Part shown: positions 35,020 through 43,363 of the stretch, in pieces | Numbering within the stretch: the stretch's first letter is position 1 | Layout of the letters: each line of letters starts with the position of its first letter | Notes under the pieces: generated by a model | Databases searched by the model: none | The model's input: the letters and a program-made list of their open reading frames with translations, nothing else | Told to the model about the DNA's origin: nothing | Translations under genes and position numbers: made by a program | Origin: CAJQQK01 sp963696075 | GTDB lineage: Bacteria > Pseudomonadota > Alphaproteobacteria > Rhizobiales > Hyphomicrobiaceae | Reading direction: 5' to 3' | DNA length: 64,000 bases | Assembly (NCBI GenBank): GCA_963696075.1 | Contig: CAVOJD010000006.1 | Span: 1-64,000 of the forward strand

Positions 35020-35706
35020 TCAGGTATCCGCAATCAGTGCGACCGCTTCTTCGCCTGTCAACACGTCGCCGAATTGCTGAATGAAGGTCTCGAGCGTGGC
35101 GCGGTGTTCATCGTCCGAGAGCGCGGCGGTGCAGTCCGACAGCATCACGACATTGAAGTCGAGCATCATCGCATCGCGCGCCGTTGCCTCACAGCACACG
35201 TTGGTCTTGGTGCCGGCGACCAACAGGTTCTTTATGCCGCGCTCGCGCAGCACGCGCTCCAGCGGTGATGAGCCTTGAATGAGAGCGCTGTAGCGGTTCT
35301 TGAAGACATGCACGTCTGCCGGCGCGACATCGAATTCATGCCAGATCTGCGTGTCGGGGCTGTCCTTGCTCAGGCTCGCAATCGTGCTTGCCCGGACGTC
35401 ATCGGCAACGAAGACATTGAAGAAGCCGTCCCAGTCGCTGCCGGACCCGACCGCGCTGTTTGCGTGCGTGACCCACACAATCAGCACCCCTCTCGCACGC
35501 AGTTGAGCGGCGGTGTCCGCGATCGCGGAGACAATGCCGCGCGCGGCCGGCACTTCGGCGGGGCTGCCGGGGGCAACGAACGTTGGCTGCATGTCGATGA
35601 TGAGCATCGCCGTTTCACCGGCGGCGAACCGGTCGAACAGGTGAACGCGTCCCCGCCGGGCAAGAACCCGGTCAATGATCTCCTGGCGAATGGCAACCTT
35701 GTGCAC
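35020..35706 (-). CDS. Cysteine hydrolase, isochorismatase family
   Basis: 228 residues from GTG 35706 (GGGAG upstream). The Asp-Lys-Cys triad is present: LIIDMQPTF, VFKNRYSA and TKTNVCCEAT. The family includes nicotinamidase, N-carbamoylsarcosine amidase, maleamate amidase and ureidoacrylate hydrolase, all releasing ammonia from amides. Its 3' end is 4 bases from the end of the convergent hydrolase. Probably a further step of the same amide-degrading island. Confidence 0.86.
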   Translation of the reverse strand: MHKVAIRQEIIDRVLARRGRVHLFDRFAAGETAMLIIDMQPTFVAPGSPAEVPAARGIVSAIADTAAQLRARGVLIVWVTHANSAVGSGSDWDGFFNVFVADDVRASTIASLSKDSPDTQIWHEFDVAPADVHVFKNRYSALIQGSSPLERVLRERGIKNLLVAGTKTNVCCEATARDAMMLDFNVVMLSDCTAALSDDEHRATLETFIQQFGDVLTGEEAVALIADT

Positions 35707-35778
35707 GTATCTCGCTCCCTGCCAATTGACGCTCCCGGCCGCTTGACGAGCCGTCCCCAAGCGGTTTCAAGTCATCCC

Positions 35779-36291
35779 ATGACAATCACCATCCGTCCAT
35801 GCCAGCCGTCGGATTTCGATCGGATACTGGAAATCATCAACGCCGCTTCCGGCGCCTATCGCGGCGTTATTCCGGATGACTGCTTTCACGACCCTTATAT
35901 GTCTCGGGACGAACTGAAGCGCGAGATCGCAGCCGGAATTGATTTCTCATGCTGCGATGAGGGCGGAAAACTGCTCGGCGTGATGGGCATCCAAGATGTC
36001 GGCGATGTCACGCTCATCCGCCATGCTTACGTCGATCCCGGTGCTCAGCGCAGCGGCGTTGGTGCCAAACTCCTGGCCCATCTCAAGACCACGACTGACC
36101 GGCCCATTCTGATCGGGACGTGGCGGGCCGCAACCTGGGCGATCGCATTCTATTGCAAACACGGCTTCACCCTGGTCGACGAGAGCTCGATACGCCCGCT
36201 GCTCAAGAAATACTGGACCGTCCCTGAGGCACAAATTATCAATTCGTGCGTCCTCGTCGAGGCGACCTGTTTGGATCAGTTCAGCAGCTAA
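35779..36291 (+). CDS. GNAT family N-acetyltransferase
   Basis: 170 residues from ATG 35779; the longer open frame runs antisense through the divergent hydrolase. ITIRPCQPSDFDRILEIINAA is a typical GNAT start, the acetyl-CoA motif is VDPGAQRSGVGAKLLAH, and the C-terminal FYCKHGFTLVDES is also standard. Target unknown. It is divergent from the cysteine hydrolase and ends 29 bases before the TauD-like gene, so those two may be co-transcribed. Confidence 0.82.
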   Translation: MTITIRPCQPSDFDRILEIINAASGAYRGVIPDDCFHDPYMSRDELKREIAAGIDFSCCDEGGKLLGVMGIQDVGDVTLIRHAYVDPGAQRSGVGAKLLAHLKTTTDRPILIGTWRAATWAIAFYCKHGFTLVDESSIRPLLKKYWTVPEAQIINSCVLVEATCLDQFSS

Positions 36292-36320
36292 ACTGGCATT
36301 TGCCGCTGGAGGTCGAATTC

Positions 36321-37208
36321 ATGACAACGCTAAGCAATCTGAAAATCTCAAGGCGTCATCCTTTGATCGGCACGGAAGTGCGCGGCGTCGATCTGAGCAG
36401 GCCATTGGATGATGCCACGTTTGAAGAACTGCATGCCCTGTGGATGGAGCATCTCCTCCTCATCTTTCCAGACCAGGCGATCAGCGACGAACAGCACATT
36501 GCATTCGGCCGCCGGTTTGGCGAACTCGAGATTCACCCCTCGCTGGCGCACCGCTCATCCGAGCACAAGGAGATCTACCGCGTCTCCAACGTCGATGAGG
36601 CCGGCAACATCATCCCGCCGAAGGAAACCGCCTGGCAGTACATCAATTTGTCCTGGCTCTGGCACACGGACAGCTCGTTCCGGGAAGTGCCGAGCAAAGG
36701 CTCGATCCTGCACGGCCTCGAGACCACGAATGCGGGCGGCAACACGCTGTTCGCCAACATGTACGCCGCCTACGACGACCTTTCCGACGACATGAAGCAG
36801 CGGATCGAAGGTCTCCACGTCATCCACGATCACGACTTCATCATCAAGCAGTCTGAGGAACTGTCCGCGAAGCAGGACAAGGGCCGTTATGACGAGATGC
36901 CGCCCGTGCGCCATCCGCTCGTGCAGTTGCACCCGGTGACGCGGCGGCGTTGTCTGTTCCTCTCGCCACACACCATGGACCACATCGATGGCATGGGCGA
37001 ACCCGAGAGCCGGACACTCCTTGATGAGTTGATCGCCCATGCCACCCAGCCCAAGTATGTCTATCGCCACGTCTGGGCCGATGATGACGTGATCATGTGG
37101 GACAATCGCTGCACGATGCATTCGGTCGAACCGTTCGACAACGCGACGATCCGGCGGATAATGCACCGTGTGACCTTGGTTGGTGAGAGCGCGCCGATTG
37201 CCGCTTAG
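36321..37208 (+). CDS. TauD/TfdA family alpha-ketoglutarate-dependent dioxygenase
   Basis: 295 residues from ATG 36321 (GGAGG nine bases upstream). Iron ligands are seen in WHTDSSF (HxD) and MHSVEPFD (distal His), and the 2-oxoglutarate-binding Arg in RRIMHRV. Family members release sulfite from taurine, or cleave aryloxyacetates and other ethers using O2 and 2-oxoglutarate. With the SsuABC-like importer upstream, a sulfonate or aryloxy substrate is plausible. Confidence 0.88.
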   Translation: MTTLSNLKISRRHPLIGTEVRGVDLSRPLDDATFEELHALWMEHLLLIFPDQAISDEQHIAFGRRFGELEIHPSLAHRSSEHKEIYRVSNVDEAGNIIPPKETAWQYINLSWLWHTDSSFREVPSKGSILHGLETTNAGGNTLFANMYAAYDDLSDDMKQRIEGLHVIHDHDFIIKQSEELSAKQDKGRYDEMPPVRHPLVQLHPVTRRRCLFLSPHTMDHIDGMGEPESRTLLDELIAHATQPKYVYRHVWADDDVIMWDNRCTMHSVEPFDNATIRRIMHRVTLVGESAPIAA

Positions 37209-37231
37209 AGTGCTCTCTCGGGCGCGATCTG

Positions 37232-37290
37232 TGACAGCGACTGTCAACTGATCTGAGGGGGGCGGCCTGCGCCCGGCCGTGTCCCGCCCC
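37232..37290 (+). terminator. Candidate hairpins after the TauD-like gene
   Basis: A short palindrome TGACAG-CGA-CTGTCA (37232-37246) is followed by GGGGCGG (37259-37265) pairing with CCGCCCC (37284-37290). No T-run follows, so termination strength is doubtful. Confidence 0.3.
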
Positions 37291-37450
37291 TACGTCCGGC
37301 TGCCGCGACCCGGCCGTGCCAATCATCCCAATTCCTAGCCAAAAAACGACACTGTTTTTGGGGGCCGGGGCACTCGCCCATCCCGGCTGTTCGGCCAGGT
37401 CACGACACTTTTTGCGCGACAGTGTTCAGGAGCCGTTTTTGCCACTTGAC

Positions 37451-38908
37451 ATGGAGGGCAACGCGGATCATCTGACTCCCGTTCCAGCCATGCGACAGAA
37501 TGGCGATGGTCGTGCGACGGCTTGGTTGGACACCGGAGACCTCAAGAGGCAAATGAAACTCTTGGACAAGGAGGTCGTTGAACCTCCTCGCCACATTCCA
37601 GTGGCACCTGTCGGGCAATCCACCCGCAAGACTTTACTTGATAATCTGACACCGACCGTGGTGCTGCCACGACAGGTGGTGCGAAGAGCACGCGGCCCCG
37701 TCTTCCCCGTCGGGGAAACGGCCAACGCCTTCCGCAAACGCTTCTTTCCCGACGCCAGTGTCGGGGAATGGAACGACTGGCGCTGGCAACTGCGCAACCG
37801 AATCCGTTCAATGGCCATGCTTGAGAAGGTCTTCGTCCTCTCGGACGACGAGCGCGAAGCGGTCAGCCGTCACCAGGGCTCGCTGCCGGTCGGCATAACC
37901 CCCTACTACGCCAGTCTACTGAGCCGGGACGACGCCAGCGACGGCCTGCGCCGGACCCACATCCCCGTCGGCACCGAGTATCTGCGCACGCCCGGCGAAG
38001 CGGATGATCCACTCGGCGAGGACCACGACGCGGCCGTGCCGGGCCTCGTGCACCGCTATCCGGACCGCGTCCTGTTCCTTTCGACGGGGTTCTGCTCGAC
38101 GTACTGCCGCTACTGCACGCGGTCCCGCATGGTCGGTGAGACCGGCGGCGACTACAATTTCTCGCGCAGCCAGTGGGATCAGGCGCTGGCTTACATCGAA
38201 GCCCACAGCGAAATCCGCGATGTTCTGATTTCAGGCGGCGACCCGCTGACGATCGCCGACGAAAAGCTCGATTATCTGCTCGGCCGCCTGCGCGCGATCA
38301 AGCATATCGAGTTCGTGCGGCTTGGCACCAAGGTGCCGACCGTGCTGCCGATGCGCGTGACCAAATCGCTGACGCGAATCCTCAAGAAGTACCACCCGCT
38401 GTGGATGAGCATCCATTTCACACACCCGAGCGAACTGACGCCGGAGGTGACGGAATCGACGGCCCGCCTGACCGACGCCGGCATTCCGCTTGGATCACAA
38501 ACGGTGCTGCTTGCCGGCATCAACGACAGCGTCGAGACCATGAAGCAGCTCTATCACGGCCTGCTCATGCGCCGCGTCAAGCCGTATTACCTCTACCAGT
38601 GCGACCCGATCACGGGGTCATCGCACTTCCGCACGCCGGTCTCCAAGGGCCTCGAGATCATCGAGGGCCTGCGCGGACACACGACCGGCTACGCAGTCCC
38701 CCAGTATGTCATCGACGCACCTGGCGGCGGCGGCAAGATCCCGCTGCTGCCCGAGTACCTGGTCGGCCGCGACGGCGACGACGTCCTGTTGCGCAATTTC
38801 GAAGGCGGCATCTACCGCTATCCGGACCCCGGCGGCACCACGGGCGCACACCTCACCCCGACCCGCGATCAGATCGCGTCCGCCAAGCCGGAACCCAACA
38901 AATGTTGA
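37451..38908 (+). CDS. kamA: KamA family radical SAM lysine 2,3-aminomutase
   Basis: 485 residues if started at ATG 37451. Family similarity begins only near residue 95 (FFPDASVGEWNDWRWQLRNR), so the true start may be well downstream and the extension unreal. The core has the Fe-S/SAM motif CSTYCRYC, VPGLVHRYPDRVLFL, ISGGDPL and the PLP-lysine motif DAPGGGGK, all as in lysine 2,3-aminomutase, which interconverts L-lysine and L-beta-lysine. It overlaps the first ATP-grasp gene by 7 bases. AblA, which makes beta-lysine for the osmolyte N-epsilon-acetyl-beta-lysine together with an acetyltransferase, belongs to this family. Confidence 0.88.
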   Translation: MEGNADHLTPVPAMRQNGDGRATAWLDTGDLKRQMKLLDKEVVEPPRHIPVAPVGQSTRKTLLDNLTPTVVLPRQVVRRARGPVFPVGETANAFRKRFFPDASVGEWNDWRWQLRNRIRSMAMLEKVFVLSDDEREAVSRHQGSLPVGITPYYASLLSRDDASDGLRRTHIPVGTEYLRTPGEADDPLGEDHDAAVPGLVHRYPDRVLFLSTGFCSTYCRYCTRSRMVGETGGDYNFSRSQWDQALAYIEAHSEIRDVLISGGDPLTIADEKLDYLLGRLRAIKHIEFVRLGTKVPTVLPMRVTKSLTRILKKYHPLWMSIHFTHPSELTPEVTESTARLTDAGIPLGSQTVLLAGINDSVETMKQLYHGLLMRRVKPYYLYQCDPITGSSHFRTPVSKGLEIIEGLRGHTTGYAVPQYVIDAPGGGGKIPLLPEYLVGRDGDDVLLRNFEGGIYRYPDPGGTTGAHLTPTRDQIASAKPEPNKC

Positions 38909-39912
38909 GCGTCGCCCTGGTCTATGACCTGCGCGACGACTACCTCGCAATGGGGTTCACCACCGAGCAGGTCGCCGAATTCGACACGGCAGAGACCATT
39001 GATGAGATCGCGGCATCCCTCGGCCGCATCGGCTGTGCTGTCGAGCGCGTCGGCCATGGCCGGGCGCTCGCGGCGGCATTGAGCGCCGGTCACCGCTGGG
39101 ACCTCGTGTTCTCCATCGCCGAGGGCGTTGCCGGCCGGTCGCGAGAAGCGCAGGTCCCCGCGCTGTGCGAGCTGTTCGACCAGCCGTATCTGTTCTCCGA
39201 TCCGCTGACCATGGCCGCAACCCTCGACAAGTCGGTTGCCAAGCGCATCGTTCGCGACGGCGGCGTCGCGACCGCTCCGTTCATGATGGTACAGGCCGGT
39301 GATGACGCCATCGCCGGCTGGCAGCACTACCCGGCCTTCGTCAAGCCGCTTGCCGAAGGCACCGGCAAAGGCTGCGAACTCGCCTCCGTGGTCGTCAGCG
39401 AGAACGAACTGAAGGACGCAGCCGGCGACCTGACCCGGCGTTTCGGGCAACCGGCCCTTGTCGAAGCCTACCTGCCGGGACGCGAATTCACCGTCGGGAT
39501 CGTCGGAAACGGCAGCGCTGCCCGCGTCATCGGGATCATGGAGATCGTGCTCAACAGCGAGGCCGAGCCGGGCGTCTATTCCTACAACAACAAGGAAGAA
39601 TGCGAGCGGCTGGTCACCTACCTGCGTGCCGACGATGCGCAGGCACGGCTCGCCGGCGAGCGGGCGCTTGTCGCCTATCATCTGCTCGGCTGCCGCGACA
39701 CGGCGCGCATCGACCTGCGCAGTGACGCCAATGCCAGCCCGGCCTTTCTTGAGGCCAATCCGATCGCGGGCTTGCATCCGACCCACTCGGATCTGCCGAT
39801 GCTGGCGGAACAGAATGGCATCTCTTACGATGACCTGATGGCGATGATCGTCGACGCGGGCGCCGAGCGATACAACTTGGATCGGGTCGGCAGGCGGCGG
39901 GCTATTGCGTGA
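38902..39912 (+). CDS. ATP-grasp ligase 1 (D-Ala-D-Ala ligase-like)
   Basis: 336 residues from ATG 38902, overlapping the kamA stop. The fold is that of D-Ala-D-Ala ligases: YPAFVKPLAEGTGKGC (ATP-binding lysine and loop), VEAYLPGREFTVGIVG, and metal-ligand segment FLEANPIAGLHP. These enzymes form a peptide-like bond via an acyl-phosphate. No peptidoglycan genes are near. Genomic coupling to lysine aminomutase suggests ligation of beta-lysine to another amino acid or acid; this is inference. Confidence 0.87.
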   Translation: MLSVALVYDLRDDYLAMGFTTEQVAEFDTAETIDEIAASLGRIGCAVERVGHGRALAAALSAGHRWDLVFSIAEGVAGRSREAQVPALCELFDQPYLFSDPLTMAATLDKSVAKRIVRDGGVATAPFMMVQAGDDAIAGWQHYPAFVKPLAEGTGKGCELASVVVSENELKDAAGDLTRRFGQPALVEAYLPGREFTVGIVGNGSAARVIGIMEIVLNSEAEPGVYSYNNKEECERLVTYLRADDAQARLAGERALVAYHLLGCRDTARIDLRSDANASPAFLEANPIAGLHPTHSDLPMLAEQNGISYDDLMAMIVDAGAERYNLDRVGRRRAIA

Positions 39913-40907
39913 TGGCACGGAACCGTGGGTTCGTGCCGGTGCTCCATGCAGCCACCGCGGTTCGGCCCGACGAAGTTGACACCCTTGTCGCTGCCGACGA
40001 GGTTGCCCGCGCGTTGACCCGTCTTGGCTACCAAACCGGCATCATCGCGCTTGACCTGAACCTGTCCGTTCTGGACGCGCTGGTCGACAGGAAGCCACGC
40101 GCGGCCTTCAATCTTGTCGAGGCGATACGTGGCGACGATCGGCTGATTGCGATCGTGCCGGCCTTGCTTGAGCACCTGAATATACCGTTCACGGGCGGCA
40201 CTGCCGACGCTTTCACGGCAACCAACTCGAAACGGCGCGCCAAGCAGTTGATGCAGGCAGCAGGCCTGCCGACACCGGACTGGTCGTCGGACGGAGCAGG
40301 CCTCGACCCGGCAGCGCGCTACATCATCAAGGCCGACACCCAGCATGGCTCACTCGGCATGGACGCCGGCTCGGTCGTTTTGGGGGCAGACTGTGCGAAA
40401 GCCATCGCCGCGTCCGTCACGCGCCATGCTACCTGCTTCTTTGCCGAGCGGTTTGTGGCCGGCCGGGAGTTCAACGTTGCCCTCATTGCCGGCGATGCCG
40501 ATCCGCGGGTATTGCCGATCCAGGAGATCACCTTTGAGGACTTCGACCACGACCAGCCCCGCATCGTCGGCTATGCCGCAAAGTGGGATCCCGGTTCACG
40601 GGCGTATCATACAACGCCCCGGAAATTCGGCATCGAGCAGTCCGAGCCCCGGCTGGCTTCAACCCTCACGACGCTTGCCGTCTCTGCCTGGCATGCCTTG
40701 CAGCTGACCGGCTATGCCCGCGTCGATTTTCGCGTCGATGAGACCGGCCAGCCGTTCATCCTCGAGGTCAATGTCAATCCGGCGATCTCGTCGGATGCCG
40801 GCTTGGCTGCCGCCGCCCGCGAGGCCGGCATGGACTACGACGACTTGGTCGGTCGCCTGGTCGATGAAGCCGTGCAACGTGCAACGCGACGCCAGGCGTG
40901 GAGTTGA
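39912..40907 (+). CDS. ATP-grasp ligase 2 (D-Ala-D-Ala ligase-like)
   Basis: 331 residues; ATG 39912 overlaps the previous stop (TGATG), an in-frame GTG at 39909 is an alternative. It contains TATNSKRRAKQLMQAAGLPTP, a lysine strand RYIIKADTQHGSLGMD, FFAERFVAGREFNVALI and the metal-binding FILEVNVNPAIS. It is a distant paralogue of the preceding ligase, suggesting two sequential ligations or a heteromeric enzyme. Co-transcription with its neighbours is almost certain from the overlaps. Confidence 0.87.
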   Translation: MARNRGFVPVLHAATAVRPDEVDTLVAADEVARALTRLGYQTGIIALDLNLSVLDALVDRKPRAAFNLVEAIRGDDRLIAIVPALLEHLNIPFTGGTADAFTATNSKRRAKQLMQAAGLPTPDWSSDGAGLDPAARYIIKADTQHGSLGMDAGSVVLGADCAKAIAASVTRHATCFFAERFVAGREFNVALIAGDADPRVLPIQEITFEDFDHDQPRIVGYAAKWDPGSRAYHTTPRKFGIEQSEPRLASTLTTLAVSAWHALQLTGYARVDFRVDETGQPFILEVNVNPAISSDAGLAAAAREAGMDYDDLVGRLVDEAVQRATRRQAWS

Positions 40908-40913
40908 AGCAGT

Positions 40914-43181
40914 ATGCTCAGGATCCGCAAAGTCCAGGACGACACGACACCCGCCAACGCAGCCGTGATCCGCGAGGCGCAATCGATCATGCGGCGCCAG
41001 TTCGCCGGCATCGATGCAGCCGATATCGACAAGTTGCCCGACCAGTTGCGCGATCCGATCTCGCATCAGTTCGTTTCGCGACTGTTCGTGGCGGAGGATG
41101 CCCGCGACCACCTCCACGGCCTCGCTCTCTTGTTGTTCTTTTCCGACATCCAGGTCTGCTATCTTGAGCTGATCTCGACAGCGCCTGGCGTTTCGGGGCG
41201 CGGCATTGGTGATGCGCTGTACACGCGTGTGCGTGAAGAGGCGATCGCACTCGGCGCCGACGCACTCTTTTTCGAATGCCTGCCCGATGACCCGAAGCTC
41301 AGCCCGGACCCCGAGATCCGCAAGCAGAACGCGGCGAGATTGAAATTCTACGAGCGTTTCGGCGCCCGCCCGATCATCGGAACGGCCTACGAAACACCGC
41401 TCGGCGAAAATACCAGCGACCCGCCCTATTTGGTCGCCGATATGCTGGGCGGCACGAAAACGCCGAGCCGGGATGTCGTACGCAGTGCCGTGGCAGCCAT
41501 CCTCGAGCGCAAGTACGGCGACGTGTGCACACCGGACTATGTGCAATTGGTCATGAATTCGATCCAGGACGATCCGGTCCGCCTGCGTGACTTCCGATAC
41601 ATCAAGCCGCGAAAGTCGAATGCCACCAGCACGTTTTCCGATGTGATCGTGCCCGTCGTCGTCAACGATCAGCACGATATCCACCACATGCACGACCGCG
41701 GTTACGTCGAGGCGCCGGCCCGCGTGCGTGTCATCTGGCGCGAACTGGAGAGCGCCGGTATCGCCCGCCGTGTGCCGCCAAAAAACTATCCGGACCGTCA
41801 CATCCTCGAGGTCCATGACGCCAAGCTGGTGTCCTATATGCGCCGCGCCTGCAAGCTCGCCGGCAACAAGAAGTCGATCTATCCCTACGTATTCCCGGTG
41901 CGCAATCAAACCCGCCCCCCGAAGGAGCAGGCCGTCCTGGCCGGCTATTACTGCATCGACACCTTTACGCCCCTCAACGCGAACGCCTGGCTCGCAGCAC
42001 GGCGCGCCGTCGACTGCACGATGACGGCGGCCGATCTCGTGCTGGCCGGTGCGCCGGCCGCCTACGCCCTCGTCCGCCCCCCGGGCCACCATGCCGAAAC
42101 GCAGGTCTTCGGTGGTTTTTGTTATTTCAACAACGCGGCGATCGCCGCCAACTACTTCGCGCGATACGGCCGCGTCGCGATCCTCGACATCGACTATCAC
42201 CACGGCAACGGCCAGCAGGACATCTTCTACAATCGATCCGATGTTCTGACTGTCTCGATCCACGGTGATCCGAGCTTTGCCTACCCCTACTTCAGCGGTT
42301 TTCGCGATGAAAAGGGGCTTGGCAACGGCGCCGGTTACAACGTCAACATCCCGTTGTCCGAGACGCTTGAGCCCGCACAGTTCCACAAGGCGTTGGCTGA
42401 CGCGCTGCAACGGATCCGCCAGCACCAGCCGGCCTATCTGGTTGTTGCAGCGGGCTTCGATACCGCGAAAGGTGACCCGACCGGAACCTGGTCAAATCTC
42501 GCGAAGGACTTTGTTGCGATTGGCCGCGCGATCGGGGCCGAGGGCTATCCGACGCTGGTCGTGCAGGAGGGTGGATATCGCGTCCGCACGCTTGGCACGA
42601 ACGCGCGCAGCTTCTTCACCGGCCTCGCGCGTGGCCAGGCCGCGGCAAGAATGCCCACGCGCGTCGCACCTGTCGTCGCCTCCTCCGATGTCGAGACGCT
42701 CAATATCGTCTGGCGCGACGCGGTCACCTTGGACGACGTCGGGCGTATTCGCACCCTCGTCGGCGCCACCGGATATTTCACCAGTGACGAGATTGCGATC
42801 GCGGCCGAACTTGTCGAGGAGCGTGCCATGAACGGGGTGCGGACCGGCTATGAGTTCATCCTCGCCGAGGAGGGCGACCGGTTGCTTGGATATGCCTGCT
42901 TCGGCAAGATTGATGGGACCGAGGGATCATTCGATCTCTACTGGATTGCCGTCGATCCTGACATGCAGGGCAAGAACCTCGGACGTCTGATCCTGGAGCG
43001 TGCCGAGAACGCGATGCGCCTCATGGGCGCGATCAGCGTCTACGCCGACACCTCATCGTCCGACAAATACAAGCCGACGCGCGCCTTCTACCTGGCGATG
43101 GGATTTCATGAGCAGGCTCGCCTCGAAGATTTCTACCGCAAGGGCGACGGTAAGGTGATCTACGAGAAGACACTGGCTTGA
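40914..43181 (+). CDS. GNAT - histone deacetylase/acetylpolyamine amidohydrolase - GNAT fusion
   Basis: 755 residues, three domains. Residues 1-180 are a GNAT acetyltransferase (acetyl-CoA loop SGRGIG at 95-100). Residues about 240-590 are a class II HDAC/acetylpolyamine-amidohydrolase domain with an intact active site: H392-H393 in PPGHHAE, zinc ligands D427 and H429 in DIDYHHGNG, D516 in GFDTAKGDP, and Y555 in QEGGY. Residues 600-755 are a second GNAT (VDPDMQGKNLG at 680-690). It starts 6 bases after the second ATP-grasp gene. One polypeptide could both add and remove acetyl groups from an amine such as beta-lysine. Known AblB is a single GNAT, so the fusion is unusual. Confidence 0.88.
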   Translation: MLRIRKVQDDTTPANAAVIREAQSIMRRQFAGIDAADIDKLPDQLRDPISHQFVSRLFVAEDARDHLHGLALLLFFSDIQVCYLELISTAPGVSGRGIGDALYTRVREEAIALGADALFFECLPDDPKLSPDPEIRKQNAARLKFYERFGARPIIGTAYETPLGENTSDPPYLVADMLGGTKTPSRDVVRSAVAAILERKYGDVCTPDYVQLVMNSIQDDPVRLRDFRYIKPRKSNATSTFSDVIVPVVVNDQHDIHHMHDRGYVEAPARVRVIWRELESAGIARRVPPKNYPDRHILEVHDAKLVSYMRRACKLAGNKKSIYPYVFPVRNQTRPPKEQAVLAGYYCIDTFTPLNANAWLAARRAVDCTMTAADLVLAGAPAAYALVRPPGHHAETQVFGGFCYFNNAAIAANYFARYGRVAILDIDYHHGNGQQDIFYNRSDVLTVSIHGDPSFAYPYFSGFRDEKGLGNGAGYNVNIPLSETLEPAQFHKALADALQRIRQHQPAYLVVAAGFDTAKGDPTGTWSNLAKDFVAIGRAIGAEGYPTLVVQEGGYRVRTLGTNARSFFTGLARGQAAARMPTRVAPVVASSDVETLNIVWRDAVTLDDVGRIRTLVGATGYFTSDEIAIAAELVEERAMNGVRTGYEFILAEEGDRLLGYACFGKIDGTEGSFDLYWIAVDPDMQGKNLGRLILERAENAMRLMGAISVYADTSSSDKYKPTRAFYLAMGFHEQARLEDFYRKGDGKVIYEKTLA

Positions 43182-43192
43182 AGGCCGGCCAA

Positions 43193-43243
43193 TGTGTTCC
43201 ATGTCTGCGTGTGTTCAACGTCTGCGTGTGTTCCACGTCTCAG
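43193..43243. repeat. Three 17-bp tandem repeats after the KamA cluster
   Basis: Units TGTGTTCCATGTCTGCG, TGTGTTCAACGTCTGCG and TGTGTTCCACGTCTCAG occupy 43193-43209, 43210-43226 and 43227-43243, starting 12 bases after the fusion-gene stop. They do not form a strong hairpin. They lie in the convergent gap and could be a mini-satellite or a protein-binding array. Confidence 0.75.
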
Positions 43244-43363
43244 TCCCCGCAACCTGCACGATCGTTTGGTCGGCAGTTCGGGAGTCTTGAGTTTGCCCAA
43301 AGCGGCCTTCGGTGACGCAAGTCGGGGGGCTGCCGGTAGTGCGCCTGCAAGATCGGCCCGTCC

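Noticed and set aside
38869..39918. 349-codon minus-strand open frame
   Set aside because: Antisense to the first ATP-grasp gene, with no family features of its own.
38902..40907. The two ATP-grasp proteins as peptidoglycan D-Ala-D-Ala ligases
   Set aside because: No mur or fts genes nearby, two divergent copies in tandem and tight coupling to lysine aminomutase argue for a different role.
40659..42425. 588-codon minus-strand open frame
   Set aside because: Antisense to the GNAT-deacetylase fusion and part of the second ATP-grasp gene, whose catalytic motifs are intact; codon mirror effect.
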